DNA from: Bacteroidota bacterium
GTDB lineage: Bacteria; Bacteroidota; Bacteroidia; Bacteroidales; Paludibacteraceae
Direction: 5' to 3'
Assembly: GCA_022708505.1 (NCBI GenBank)
Contig: JAKIYP010000007.1
Span: 1 to 59,281, forward strand
DNA: 59,281 nt
Positions 35,733 through 44,008 of this stretch are shown piece by piece (position 1 is the first letter of the stretch; each line of letters begins with the position of its first letter). The notes below the pieces were generated by a model. That model worked only from the letters and a program-made list of their open reading frames with translations, searched no databases and was not told where the DNA came from. Position numbers and translations under genes: made by a program.

Positions 35733-36725
35733 ATGTTAAGTTACAAAGAACTTGGATTAGTTAACACCAAAGACTTATTCAAAAAAGCAGTAGAAGGCGG
35801 ATACGCTATTCCTGCATTCAATTTCAACAACCTGGAGCAATTGCAGGCTATTATTTCTGCCTGTGTTGAAACAAAATCTCCGGTTATCCTGCAAGTATCG
35901 AGCGGCGCCCGTAAATATGCCAACCAGACTTTGCTGCGTTACATGGCACAGGGAGCTGTTGAATATGCCAAAGAATTAGGCTATGCCATTCCTATCGCGT
36001 TGCACTTAGACCATGGTGATACTTTCGAACTTTGCAAAGAATGTATCGATATGGGTTTCTCTTCAGTAATGATTGATGGTTCACATCACTCTTATGAAGA
36101 TAACATTGCTTTGACTAAAAAAGTAGTAGAATACGCACACTCCAAAGACGTTACAGTTGAAGGTGAATTAGGTATTCTCGCAGGTGTGGAAGATGATGTG
36201 GTTGCTGAACACCATACATACACCCGTCCGGAAGAAGTAATTGATTTCGTTACCCGTACCGGTGTGGATTCGCTGGCTATTTCAATCGGAACATCGCACG
36301 GAGCAAACAAATTTACTCCGGCTCAATGTACCCGTGACGAAAACGGCATTCTGATTCCGCCTCCATTGCGTTTCGACATCCTGGAAGAAATTGAAAAACA
36401 AATCCCGGGATTCCCTATCGTATTACACGGAGCTTCATCAGTTCCTCAGGAATATGTAGCGACTATCAACAACAACGGTGGCGCACTGAAAGATTCTATC
36501 GGTATCCCTGAAGAACAATTGCGTCGTGCTGCTGCTTCTGCCGTATGTAAAATCAACATCGACTCTGATGGACGTTTGGCAATGACAGCATCTGTACGTG
36601 AAACATTTGCTAAAAATCCGGGTGAGTTTGACCCACGTAAATACTTAGGTCCTGCTCGCGAAGAACTGAAAAAACTGTACATGCACAAGACTAAAAATGT
36701 GCTGGGAAGTGCAGGGAAAGCTTAA
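35733..36725 (+). CDS. fba: Class II fructose-bisphosphate aldolase
   Basis: A zinc enzyme of glycolysis/gluconeogenesis that cleaves fructose-1,6-bisphosphate. 330 residues from the ATG at 35733 (MLSYKELGLVNTKDLF), the family's usual start; the ATG at 35697 lies essentially at the predicted transcription start. Signatures: ALHLDHGDTFELCKECI (zinc His), SVMIDGSHHSYEDNI, VEGELG, and the phosphate loop IVLHGASSVP. Transcribed alone, with a strong terminator. Confidence 0.96.
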   Translation: MLSYKELGLVNTKDLFKKAVEGGYAIPAFNFNNLEQLQAIISACVETKSPVILQVSSGARKYANQTLLRYMAQGAVEYAKELGYAIPIALHLDHGDTFELCKECIDMGFSSVMIDGSHHSYEDNIALTKKVVEYAHSKDVTVEGELGILAGVEDDVVAEHHTYTRPEEVIDFVTRTGVDSLAISIGTSHGANKFTPAQCTRDENGILIPPPLRFDILEEIEKQIPGFPIVLHGASSVPQEYVATINNNGGALKDSIGIPEEQLRRAAASAVCKINIDSDGRLAMTASVRETFAKNPGEFDPRKYLGPAREELKKLYMHKTKNVLGSAGKA

Positions 36726-36784
36726 TTTAGCGAATAGCTAATAACGAATAGTGAATAGTTATCTTCGGATTCTGAAACTATAAT

Positions 36785-36818
36785 AAAAAAGAGACACTTT
36801 CTTCAGTGTCTCTTTTTT
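36785..36818. terminator. Bidirectional rho-independent terminator between fba and cdaA
   Basis: AAAAAAGAGACACT (36785-36798) / AGTGTCTCTTTTTT (36805-36818), a 14-bp perfect repeat with a 6-nt loop. It serves fba on plus and the cdaA operon on minus; it overlaps the cdaA stop. Upstream of it, 36726-36770 has degenerate GAATAG repeats. Confidence 0.93.
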
Positions 36819-37605
36819 ATTTGTAGGCATACAGGGCTTCGGACAGGAACATTTCAAGTTCTTCCGGTTTTACACTCAGTGTTAATTCACCATTGATGGC
36901 ATAAGAAATTTTGCCGGTCTCTTCTGATACAACGATCGCGATGGCATCGGTTTGCTCTGTAATGCCTAAAGCCGATCGATGTCGCAATCCCAGTCGTTTG
37001 GGAATTTGCTGGTTTTTTGAAACGGGAAGAATACAGGAGGCTGCAATTATACGCTCATTACTGATAATCAATGCTCCATCGTGTAAGGGACTGTTCTTAA
37101 AAAACAGGTTTTCTATCAAGCGGGAGTTAATCGCAGCATCAATAATTTCACCCGTTTGGGCATGTATGTCTAAGTTGTTTTTACGGGTAATGATGATGAG
37201 ACCTCCCATGGAACGCTTGGCCAGACTCCTGCAGGCCAGCACGATCTGTACAATATTATAATCGGTCTTTTCAGAATCAGTCCGACCATTGCCAAAAAAA
37301 CGTTTCATGAAGTTACCAAACGCCCATTTTCTTTTTGCCCCAATCCTGGAAAAGAAACGCCTTATTTCATCCTGAAACAAGACAATCAACGCGAAAGCGC
37401 CGACACTCACGACTCGGTCGAGAATACCTCCCAGCAATTCCATCTTGAACACATAGGAAACGAGATACCACATAATCAGAAAACTCAGGATCCCAATGAA
37501 AACATTCAACGCTCCTGATTTCTTAAGCAATAAAAAAAGCTGATAGAGCAGGACAGCCACCAGTACAATATCAATGATATCTTTTAATCCAATCTGAAAT
37601 CCCAT
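36817..37605 (-). CDS. cdaA: Membrane diadenylate cyclase (CdaA/DacA type)
   Basis: 262 residues. It makes c-di-AMP from two ATP, a second messenger for potassium/osmotic and wall homeostasis. Three N-terminal membrane helices (about 10-85) are followed by a DisA_N catalytic domain with NSPLHDGALI (DGA motif) and LGLRHRSALGITE (RHR motif). The ATG at 37605 (MGFQIGLKDIIDIV) fits the family; the ATG at 37662 would overlap folP and add no conserved sequence. It is 10 bp after folP, probably co-transcribed, a pairing seen in other Bacteroidota. No CdaR-like gene follows. Confidence 0.93.
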   Translation of the reverse strand: MGFQIGLKDIIDIVLVAVLLYQLFLLLKKSGALNVFIGILSFLIMWYLVSYVFKMELLGGILDRVVSVGAFALIVLFQDEIRRFFSRIGAKRKWAFGNFMKRFFGNGRTDSEKTDYNIVQIVLACRSLAKRSMGGLIIITRKNNLDIHAQTGEIIDAAINSRLIENLFFKNSPLHDGALIISNERIIAASCILPVSKNQQIPKRLGLRHRSALGITEQTDAIAIVVSEETGKISYAINGELTLSVKPEELEMFLSEALYAYK

Positions 37606-37615
37606 AGTCAGTATG

Positions 37616-38467
37616 TCATTTGGTTGATTGTGTGTATGCATTAAATATCCGGATGGCTTCAACCGCCTCTTTTACATCGTGCACCCGCAGGATGGATGCT
37701 CCACCCATCAAAGCCAACATATTCAGCGCAGTTGTTCCGTTCAGAGCTTCTTCAGGGTCTACCCCCAACAGTTTGTAGATCATCGATTTTCTCGAAATTC
37801 CAACTAATAAGGGCGCATTTATCTGTCTGAAAATGGACAGCTTACTCATCATCTCATAATTCTGTTCCAGTGTTTTGGCAAACCCGAAACCCGGGTCTAT
37901 AACCACATCATGTACCCCTAATAACCGGAGTTGCGCCACTCTTTTTGCTAAAAACTGTAACACATCAGCCACTACATCCTCATACTGAGTCTGTTCCTGC
38001 ATGTGCTGTGGATTTCCCCGGGTGTGCATCAGCACGTAAGCGACCTGTAAGTCCGCAATGGTTTCAAACATAAGTTGGTCCAGCGTACCTCCTCCAATGT
38101 CGTTAATCATAGCCACCCCGTACTCCTGAACCGCCATTCGGGCCACCGGCGACCGGAAAGTGTCGACCGAGAGCACAGCTTCAGGAAATTTTTTACAAAT
38201 AATTTCAAGCGCTTCGGAAATTCTTTTAATTTCTTCATCAACCGAAACAGGTGCTGCCTGCGGCCGGGTTGAATAACCACCCACATCAATAATGGTTGCT
38301 CCTTCTGCTAAGAAAGTCTCAACCTGCTGAAGCAGCGTGCGATCTGATTTGTACCGGCTGAACGCGAAAAAAGAGTCGGGCGTAATGTTTATTACCCCCA
38401 TCACAACAGGGGTACGTAAATCATATAATTCACCTTTCAGTTTCAGAAATAAATCCGCATCATGCAT
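37616..38467 (-). CDS. folP: Dihydropteroate synthase
   Basis: A folate-pathway enzyme that joins p-aminobenzoate to dihydropterin pyrophosphate; the sulfonamide target. 283 residues. Signatures: VMGVINITPDSFFAFSRY, IIDVGGYSTRP, VDTFRSPVARMAV, DIGGGTLD, DPGFGFAKTLEQN, VGISRKSMIY, and the C-terminal LRVHDVKEAVEA. It heads the operon with cdaA. Confidence 0.96.
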   Translation of the reverse strand: MHDADLFLKLKGELYDLRTPVVMGVINITPDSFFAFSRYKSDRTLLQQVETFLAEGATIIDVGGYSTRPQAAPVSVDEEIKRISEALEIICKKFPEAVLSVDTFRSPVARMAVQEYGVAMINDIGGGTLDQLMFETIADLQVAYVLMHTRGNPQHMQEQTQYEDVVADVLQFLAKRVAQLRLLGVHDVVIDPGFGFAKTLEQNYEMMSKLSIFRQINAPLLVGISRKSMIYKLLGVDPEEALNGTTALNMLALMGGASILRVHDVKEAVEAIRIFNAYTQSTK

Positions 38468-38642
38468 TTTGTGGCCAGTTTTTTTATTAATCTCCGCAAA
38501 TTTAAGAAAATATTATACGAAATGATGCTTATTCCCGTTTATTTGAACATAAAATACAGATAAACAGGAGGAGATTTTTCAATTTTGAACAATAAAATTT
38601 GATTTCTCCTGTTTTTTCAGCGAATAACTTTTAGATTAAAAT

Positions 38643-38672
38643 GTTGAAGTAGCAAGAAATTCGTTAATTTTG
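38643..38672 (+). promoter_or_regulatory. Promoter for the GldJ/GldK-like gene
   Basis: GTTG (38643-38646), 18 bp, then TAATTTTG (38665-38672), 28 bp before the start codon. The remaining intergenic stretch from 38468 is AT-rich without other clear sites. Confidence 0.6.
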
Positions 38673-38700
38673 CAAAGTTTGACTAAATAACATCAACTCT

Positions 38701-39915
38701 ATGATACGCATCTCAATCAGCGCTTTCATTATTACATCATTGGCTGTTGCATTTACGGCATGCAACAAAAGTATTGGCGTTTCAAGTTCCACCACTGGCT
38801 GGCCTTACGACTACAAAGCGGAAAATGCTTTCAGAGCTTCGGCCGCCTTTTCATCACAGGTGCCCCCGGGCATGGTTGAAATACCAGGAGGGAGTTTTGT
38901 GGTCGATGATGTGGATGAGTTTGAAACGGCTAACCGCAGGATTCGTCCGAACGAACTGAATACCCGCCGTACCTTATCGGTAAATAGTTTTTATATCGAC
39001 AAACATGAAATCCGGAATATCGACTGGCGGGAATATCTGAACTGGTTAACCGCGGTTTACGGCAATGTAGCTCCAGAAATCATTGAAAAAGCGAGACCAG
39101 ATATGAATGCCTGGACAAAAGGACTGAGCGATAACGAGCCATTTTTGATGAATTATTTTACGCATCCGTCGTTCAATGAATATCCGGTGGTGTGCATCAC
39201 CTGGGAACAGGCCGCTGCCTATTGTTCCTGGAGAAGCGATCGTGCCAACGAATTACGACTGATCAAAGCCGGTGTTATTCAGGCACCTAATTTCAGGGCA
39301 ATTGCTGAAATGACAACCTTAGAAGCTGTTGAGAATGCTATATTTACTTCGAAGAAGTTTTTTACCGGTCAGCAGGATAACTTAGCGAAAACCTACAACA
39401 GCATGTATCCCGACTTCCGCTTACCTTCCGAAGACGAATGGGAATTTGCTGCTTATGCTCGTAAAAGTACAGATCCTGAAAACAAGGTTAGAATTTATCC
39501 CTGGGGAGAAAGGAATAATGGCAAATTGTCTCAGCTACAACGCGATCAACAAAAGGCTCATTATAACCAAAGCGGTGCAAACATAAACTCAAATGTATTC
39601 TCCCGTACAGTTCCGGTAGGCTCTTTTGCCCCGAATGATTTTGGTTTGTACAATATGGCCGGCAACGTGAACGAGTGGGTATTTGATCAATACACAACAC
39701 GCGGCAACCTGAACAGGATTGACAGTGTGGATGTATTAGACACCTTCCTGCCTGACTATCACAAATCAACCGATAGCCGTGTTTACAAAGGCGGTTCGTG
39801 GAAAGATCCGGTTTACTGGCTGCATCCTGCTTCCCGCAGGTATCTCGACCGCAACAAATCGGCTAACGACATTGGATTCCGCTGCGCGATGAGTATCGTT
39901 CCGGGACGTTTATGA
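38701..39915 (+). CDS. GldJ/GldK-like lipoprotein with formylglycine-generating-enzyme fold
   Basis: 404 residues. Lipoprotein signal (VAFTAC); then the STTGWPYDYKAENAF stretch typical of GldJ/GldK/PorK; then an FGE-sulfatase-type domain (PPGMVEIPGGSFVVDD ... YPVVCITWEQAAAYCSW ... LPSEDEWEFAAYA ... NMAGNVNEWVFDQY ... GGSWKDPVYW ... DIGFRCAMS). The active-site cysteines of true formylglycine-generating enzyme, normally after GGSW, are absent, so it is a structural protein rather than an enzyme. In the T9SS, GldK/PorK forms a ring with GldN at the outer membrane; GldJ supports gliding. Neither gldL, gldM nor gldN is adjacent, so it may be an orphan paralog or the GldJ counterpart. Confidence 0.85.
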   Translation: MIRISISAFIITSLAVAFTACNKSIGVSSSTTGWPYDYKAENAFRASAAFSSQVPPGMVEIPGGSFVVDDVDEFETANRRIRPNELNTRRTLSVNSFYIDKHEIRNIDWREYLNWLTAVYGNVAPEIIEKARPDMNAWTKGLSDNEPFLMNYFTHPSFNEYPVVCITWEQAAAYCSWRSDRANELRLIKAGVIQAPNFRAIAEMTTLEAVENAIFTSKKFFTGQQDNLAKTYNSMYPDFRLPSEDEWEFAAYARKSTDPENKVRIYPWGERNNGKLSQLQRDQQKAHYNQSGANINSNVFSRTVPVGSFAPNDFGLYNMAGNVNEWVFDQYTTRGNLNRIDSVDVLDTFLPDYHKSTDSRVYKGGSWKDPVYWLHPASRRYLDRNKSANDIGFRCAMSIVPGRL

Positions 39916-40032
39916 TGTGATAAGTACTTTAGCTGTATAAGTTTTACCGGCAGTGTTTTTCCCCACAAGCCCTCCAACTTCTGTAGTCCCTTGTATGGTT
40001 ATGATCCTTTAACAAGCGGAAATGTTTACATT

Positions 40033-40123
40033 GAACGATGTACATCGTTCAGGTATAACGTAAGGTTACGTCACGACACAACGTAACCTTACGTCATGCC
40101 ATGACGTAAGGTTGCGTCATGGC
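40033..40123. repeat. Nested palindrome cluster
   Basis: In 91 bp: a perfect 18-bp palindrome GAACGATGTACATCGTTC (40033-40050); three copies of a 14-bp near-palindrome ACGTAA-GG/CC-TTACGT at 40058-40071, 40081-40094 (inverted) and 40104-40117 (TTGCGT variant); and a perfect 9-bp arm pair GCCATGACG (40098-40106) / CGTCATGGC (40115-40123) around copy 3. Copies 2 and 3 can pair with each other, so alternative folds exist. It fills the convergent spacer 39916-40214, whose remainder shows nothing clear. Confidence 0.85.
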
Positions 40124-40214
40124 ACGACGAGGCTTTACGTTTAATCTATGCATCGGGCGTCTCAAATCAGACTTTATACAGTGTTCTGTTTCCACGGCAT
40201 TAGGAGAAGCTATT

Positions 40215-42398
40215 TCACCTCACTTCAAACTTATAGACACAAACATGTCCATAGGTTTCACCCGGCTTGAGAATCGTATTCGGGAAAGCGGGTTGATTCG
40301 GACTGTCGGGATAATGCTGAGTCTCCATGGCAAAAGAGGTGCGGTAGTTATACACTTCACCATATTTGCCACTGTCTTTACCCTGGAAGAAATTACCTCC
40401 ATAGAACTGCATGGCCGGCTGATCGGTCAACACCCGCATCTGAACTCCGTTAGAAGGCTCAAAAATAACGGCTGCTTCAGTGAATACATCTCCATGTTTA
40501 TGCAGAATCCAGTTGTGGTCGTAACCCATACCGTTCTTCAGTGCATCGAATGGCTGATTGACACGTTCGCCTACTGCTGTCGGTTTACGGAAATCCATCG
40601 GAGTTCCTTCAACGGTTGCCACTTCGCCGGTTGGAATCAATCCTGCGTCAGTTGGATTATAGAAAGGTGCATGAATCTGCATCACGTGTGAATTGATTTC
40701 TTTAGCAGTTCCTGAGTTAAATCCGTGCAGGTTGAAGAAAGAGTGGTGCGTGATATTTACCGGAGTCGCTTTATCGGTTGTGGCTGCATACGTAATTTTC
40801 AGCTCGTTTTCGTTGGTCAGGGTATAAACCACTGTTACCAACAGATTACCCGGATAACCTTCTTCTCCATCTTTCGAAAGATATTTCAGTTCCAGTGCAT
40901 CTTCGTTTTGCGCATTTTTAAATGCACGGGCATCCCACACCACGTTGTGAAAACCTTTGGGACCGCCATGCAGGTGATTCTCGCCATTGTTGACAGCCAA
41001 CTGATAACCCACGCCATCGAGGGTGAATTTACCTTTGGCTATGCGGTTGCCATAACGACCAATCAATGCGCCGAAATAGGCTTCATTCCCTTTTTGATAG
41101 GCTTCTAAAGATGAAAAACCAGTCACAACATCGAGCATGTTGTTGTTTCTGTCGGGTACCCACAGATTGACAACCCTTCCTCCGAAGTTGGTGATTTGCG
41201 CTACCATACCCCGACGGTTTTTCAGTGTATATATGCTGACTTCTTTTCCATCGATGGTTCCTTTGAAATCGGCTTCATTCATCAGTTTTACATCAGAAAT
41301 CTTACCGGTTAATTTTTTAATCAGTTCCACTTCTTTCGGGTCAAAAGGTGTTTTATCCTGACGATAAATGTCGTGGAACCACAGAACCGGTTCTTTTTCA
41401 TTTGGTTTGGGTTCATCCCAGGCAAAAATTGTGTTTGTTTTGCCCGATACAAAGCCCCAGTTGATAGCGCCTACGTTATTCTTCTTCAGTACCGGCATTA
41501 CATTGCTGAAAAGGCTATTGTTGCGACGGGCCATGTACTCGGTACAAATCATCGGACGACCATGGGTTTTAAGCAGGTCAATCCACAATTGATGATTTTC
41601 GGGATCACGGTAATTGTGATAGGTGAGCACATCAGAATTAGCAAGCTGGAATTCATTTAACTCCGGATATTTAAAGAACCACACCCCTGCACTGATGGGT
41701 TGCGTTGGGTTCACTGCTCTCGCCCATTTAAACACATTTTTCAACAATGGCATTGAATTCATGCCGTGTTTGCTGTTGCCCGGTTCGTTATACAAGTCCC
41801 AGAGTAATATTCTTTCGTCATCCTTGAACGCGGTCATCACGTCCTTCACGTATTTTTCCAATACCGGAAATAAGGTGGCAGTGTCTTTACGCAGACTTAC
41901 AGCAGGATCCTGCACCCAACCTGAGTTATGAATGCCCGGTTTGGGTTCCGGTTGTTTCCCGGCAACTGTTTCTTCGTTCCAGCAGTCATCAAAGAAAACG
42001 AACATCGTTTTAATTCCATGTTTTGAAGATATGGTCAGGTACTCATCCATACGTTTCTTCAAACCTTCCGCATCGGCTTTCCAGACTTCACTGCTCAGGT
42101 AAACGCGCATCAGGTTGAAACCCAGTTCTTCGGCCCAGCCCAGTTCTTTATCGATGGTAGCGGCATCAAATGTTTCACCGGCCCACATCTCCACCTGATT
42201 GATGGCTGAACTGGGTTGAAAGTTACTCCCTGCAAGCCAGGGCTGCTCCGCGTACCAGGCCGCGGCTTTTTCTTTTGACCAAACGCCGTTAGACGCTTCG
42301 TTCTTAGGTTGGTTACATGCAGTAAAAAACACAGTCGTTATCAGTCCGGTTGCAACCAGGACTAAAAGACTTTTAATCTTTGAGGAATTTGTTTGCAT
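40215..42398 (-). CDS. Lipoprotein fusion: GH5-like glycosidase plus aldose 1-epimerase
   Basis: 727 residues. Lipobox FFTAC. Residues about 45-345 are a clan-A TIM-barrel glycosidase close to GH5 (mannanase-like): acid/base E205 in LWDLYNEPG and nucleophile E287 in MICTEYMAR. Residues about 380-727 are an aldose 1-epimerase (GalM family): NFGGRVVNLWVPD, NNGENHLHGGPKGF and ITHHSFFNLHG carry the two catalytic histidines, and the C-terminus is GHVCVYKFEV. Both domains look intact. One protein would release a sugar with beta anomeric configuration and speed its mutarotation. A promoter lies 45 bp upstream; it is the most downstream gene of the carbohydrate block. Confidence 0.9.
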   Translation of the reverse strand: MQTNSSKIKSLLVLVATGLITTVFFTACNQPKNEASNGVWSKEKAAAWYAEQPWLAGSNFQPSSAINQVEMWAGETFDAATIDKELGWAEELGFNLMRVYLSSEVWKADAEGLKKRMDEYLTISSKHGIKTMFVFFDDCWNEETVAGKQPEPKPGIHNSGWVQDPAVSLRKDTATLFPVLEKYVKDVMTAFKDDERILLWDLYNEPGNSKHGMNSMPLLKNVFKWARAVNPTQPISAGVWFFKYPELNEFQLANSDVLTYHNYRDPENHQLWIDLLKTHGRPMICTEYMARRNNSLFSNVMPVLKKNNVGAINWGFVSGKTNTIFAWDEPKPNEKEPVLWFHDIYRQDKTPFDPKEVELIKKLTGKISDVKLMNEADFKGTIDGKEVSIYTLKNRRGMVAQITNFGGRVVNLWVPDRNNNMLDVVTGFSSLEAYQKGNEAYFGALIGRYGNRIAKGKFTLDGVGYQLAVNNGENHLHGGPKGFHNVVWDARAFKNAQNEDALELKYLSKDGEEGYPGNLLVTVVYTLTNENELKITYAATTDKATPVNITHHSFFNLHGFNSGTAKEINSHVMQIHAPFYNPTDAGLIPTGEVATVEGTPMDFRKPTAVGERVNQPFDALKNGMGYDHNWILHKHGDVFTEAAVIFEPSNGVQMRVLTDQPAMQFYGGNFFQGKDSGKYGEVYNYRTSFAMETQHYPDSPNQPAFPNTILKPGETYGHVCVYKFEVR

Positions 42399-42442
42399 AG
42401 CATTAAAGTGTTATATGATTGTTTTGTATTTTTTTTGAAAAG

Positions 42443-42450
42443 CAAATGTA
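42443..42450 (-). promoter_or_regulatory. -7 promoter element for the GH5-epimerase gene
   Basis: TACATTTG on the minus strand, 44 bp before the start codon, so this gene can be expressed apart from the sulfatase genes upstream. Confidence 0.5.
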
Positions 42451-42475
42451 CAATGAATTTTTGATATTTATTTTA

Positions 42476-43994
42476 TTAATTTCTTGAAAGTGTTTTGGCT
42501 TCCGGGTGCCTTTTTAATATCTTCATAAGTTCTTTCACTTTGGCAGGATTCTCACTTGCAATATTTTTTGTTTCCAACGGATCTGTTTGATAATCATACA
42601 GCTCGTACTCAACCGGCACATTCGGATTTTGCATGTGTTTCCATTCAACCAACCGATACCGGTCGGTGCGGATGGCTCGTCCGAGATAGCCTCCTCTGTT
42701 GAAACAGTGATATGCATGATCCCTGATTTGCTTTTCAGGAGATTTCATCACTGGCACCAGACTCAATCCGTCGATTGGTTGTGGAACAACGGGCTTTCCG
42801 AGTCCGGTAAGTTCTGCCAGGGTCGGATAGATATCCACCGTTTCGGTTAGCTGGTTCGTTGAGCTGCCGGGGGTGGCAATTCCCGGAGCAACCATGACCA
42901 GGGGAATGATATTCGCCTGCTCGTAATTGGTATGCTTTGTCCAGTAACCGTGATCGCCCAGGTGCCAGCCGTGATCACCCCACAGCACAATGATGGTATT
43001 CTCAAACATACCCAGTCGTTTCAACTCATCAACTACCCGACCAAGTTGGGCATCCATGTAACTCATCGAAGCATAATAACCATGTATGAGTTTACGGGTC
43101 AAGGTATCATCGTACACATATTTCCCCACTGGTATCGGTTTATACTGATCGATTTCGCCTCCTCTTTTGATGGCCATTTTAGGGGCATTTTCGGGGTCCT
43201 TTACATATTCCGGCATGGGCAATTTAGCGGGATCATATAAATCCCAGTATTTTTTCGGGGCACAGAATGGCAGGACGGGCAAAGCCCACCGCCATAAGGA
43301 AGGGTTGATCCGGTTTCTTCTTCAATTCCCGAAGCCTTGAGATTGCCTGCACAGCAACCCGGCCATCTCCATAAGCATCATCAAGCACGTCGGGAGATTC
43401 CCAGGCGGCACCCCTCGGGAGGTCTTTGTTGGCAGGCAGATCCGGGAAATACATCTTCGTGTTTTCAAAATATGCTTCTTCACGTGTCAACTGTCGCCCG
43501 GTGCTTTCAGGCAAAATATATTCTATTACTTTTTCCTTGTGATGGGGAATACTCCAGGAAGCTTCATCATTCGTATTCCCGTGACCCACGTGAAATATCT
43601 TCCCTATGGCTTCTGCGTGATAGCCTGCCTGCATGAAAAACTGCGGTAAAGTCACCGCATCCGGCATCACATCCCTGAACTCAGTTCCAAAATTATATAA
43701 TCCGGTGCTGGTTGACCGTGCACCAGTCAGCAAATTGTAGCGGGAAGCCACACTGACAGCCTGGTTACAATAGGCTTTGTTAAATCTGATTCCATCCGCA
43801 GCAAGCTTGTCGATATTCGGACTAACAGCCACTTGATCGCCATAACAACCCAGATTAGGTTTCAAATCATCAACCAGAATTAACAGGATATTCCTGGGTT
43901 TTGCTTTATCTACCTGTTGAGCATTCAATAAACCGGGGGTTGTCACTAACCCTCCGATCAGGAATGCAGTATTGATCTGTTTAATGTATTGCAT
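42476..43994 (-). pseudogene. Frameshifted iduronate-2-sulfatase-like sulfatase
   Basis: The N-terminal half (43994 to about 43272) has a signal peptide, DDLKPNLGCYGD, and the Ser-type active site S81-V-A-S-R. The C-terminal half (about 43271 to 42476) has CAPKKYWDLYDP, VLWGDHGWHLGDHGYWTKHTN and YELYDYQTDPLET. Both are good matches to one family but in different frames. The join reads GFARP then, in the next frame, LPFCAPKK; the family has ARPHLPF, so about 5 bp (a CCT-flanked piece) appear to be missing at 43271. Each half alone lacks essential parts, so activity is unlikely. It lies 14 bp after another sulfatase gene. Confidence 0.85.
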
Positions 43995-44008
43995 AATTTT
44001 CTCTGTAA

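Noticed and set aside
40033..40123. A CRISPR-like array
   Set aside because: Units are short, alternate in orientation and lack uniform spacers; no cas genes are present.
40119..40691. A 190-codon open frame on the plus strand from within the palindrome cluster
   Set aside because: It mostly runs antisense to the aldose-epimerase domain of the conserved fusion gene and begins inside the repeat cluster.
42476..43282. A separate short sulfatase gene starting near 43282
   Set aside because: It would lack the formylglycine site and N-terminal metal ligands; it is the 3' half of one frameshifted gene.
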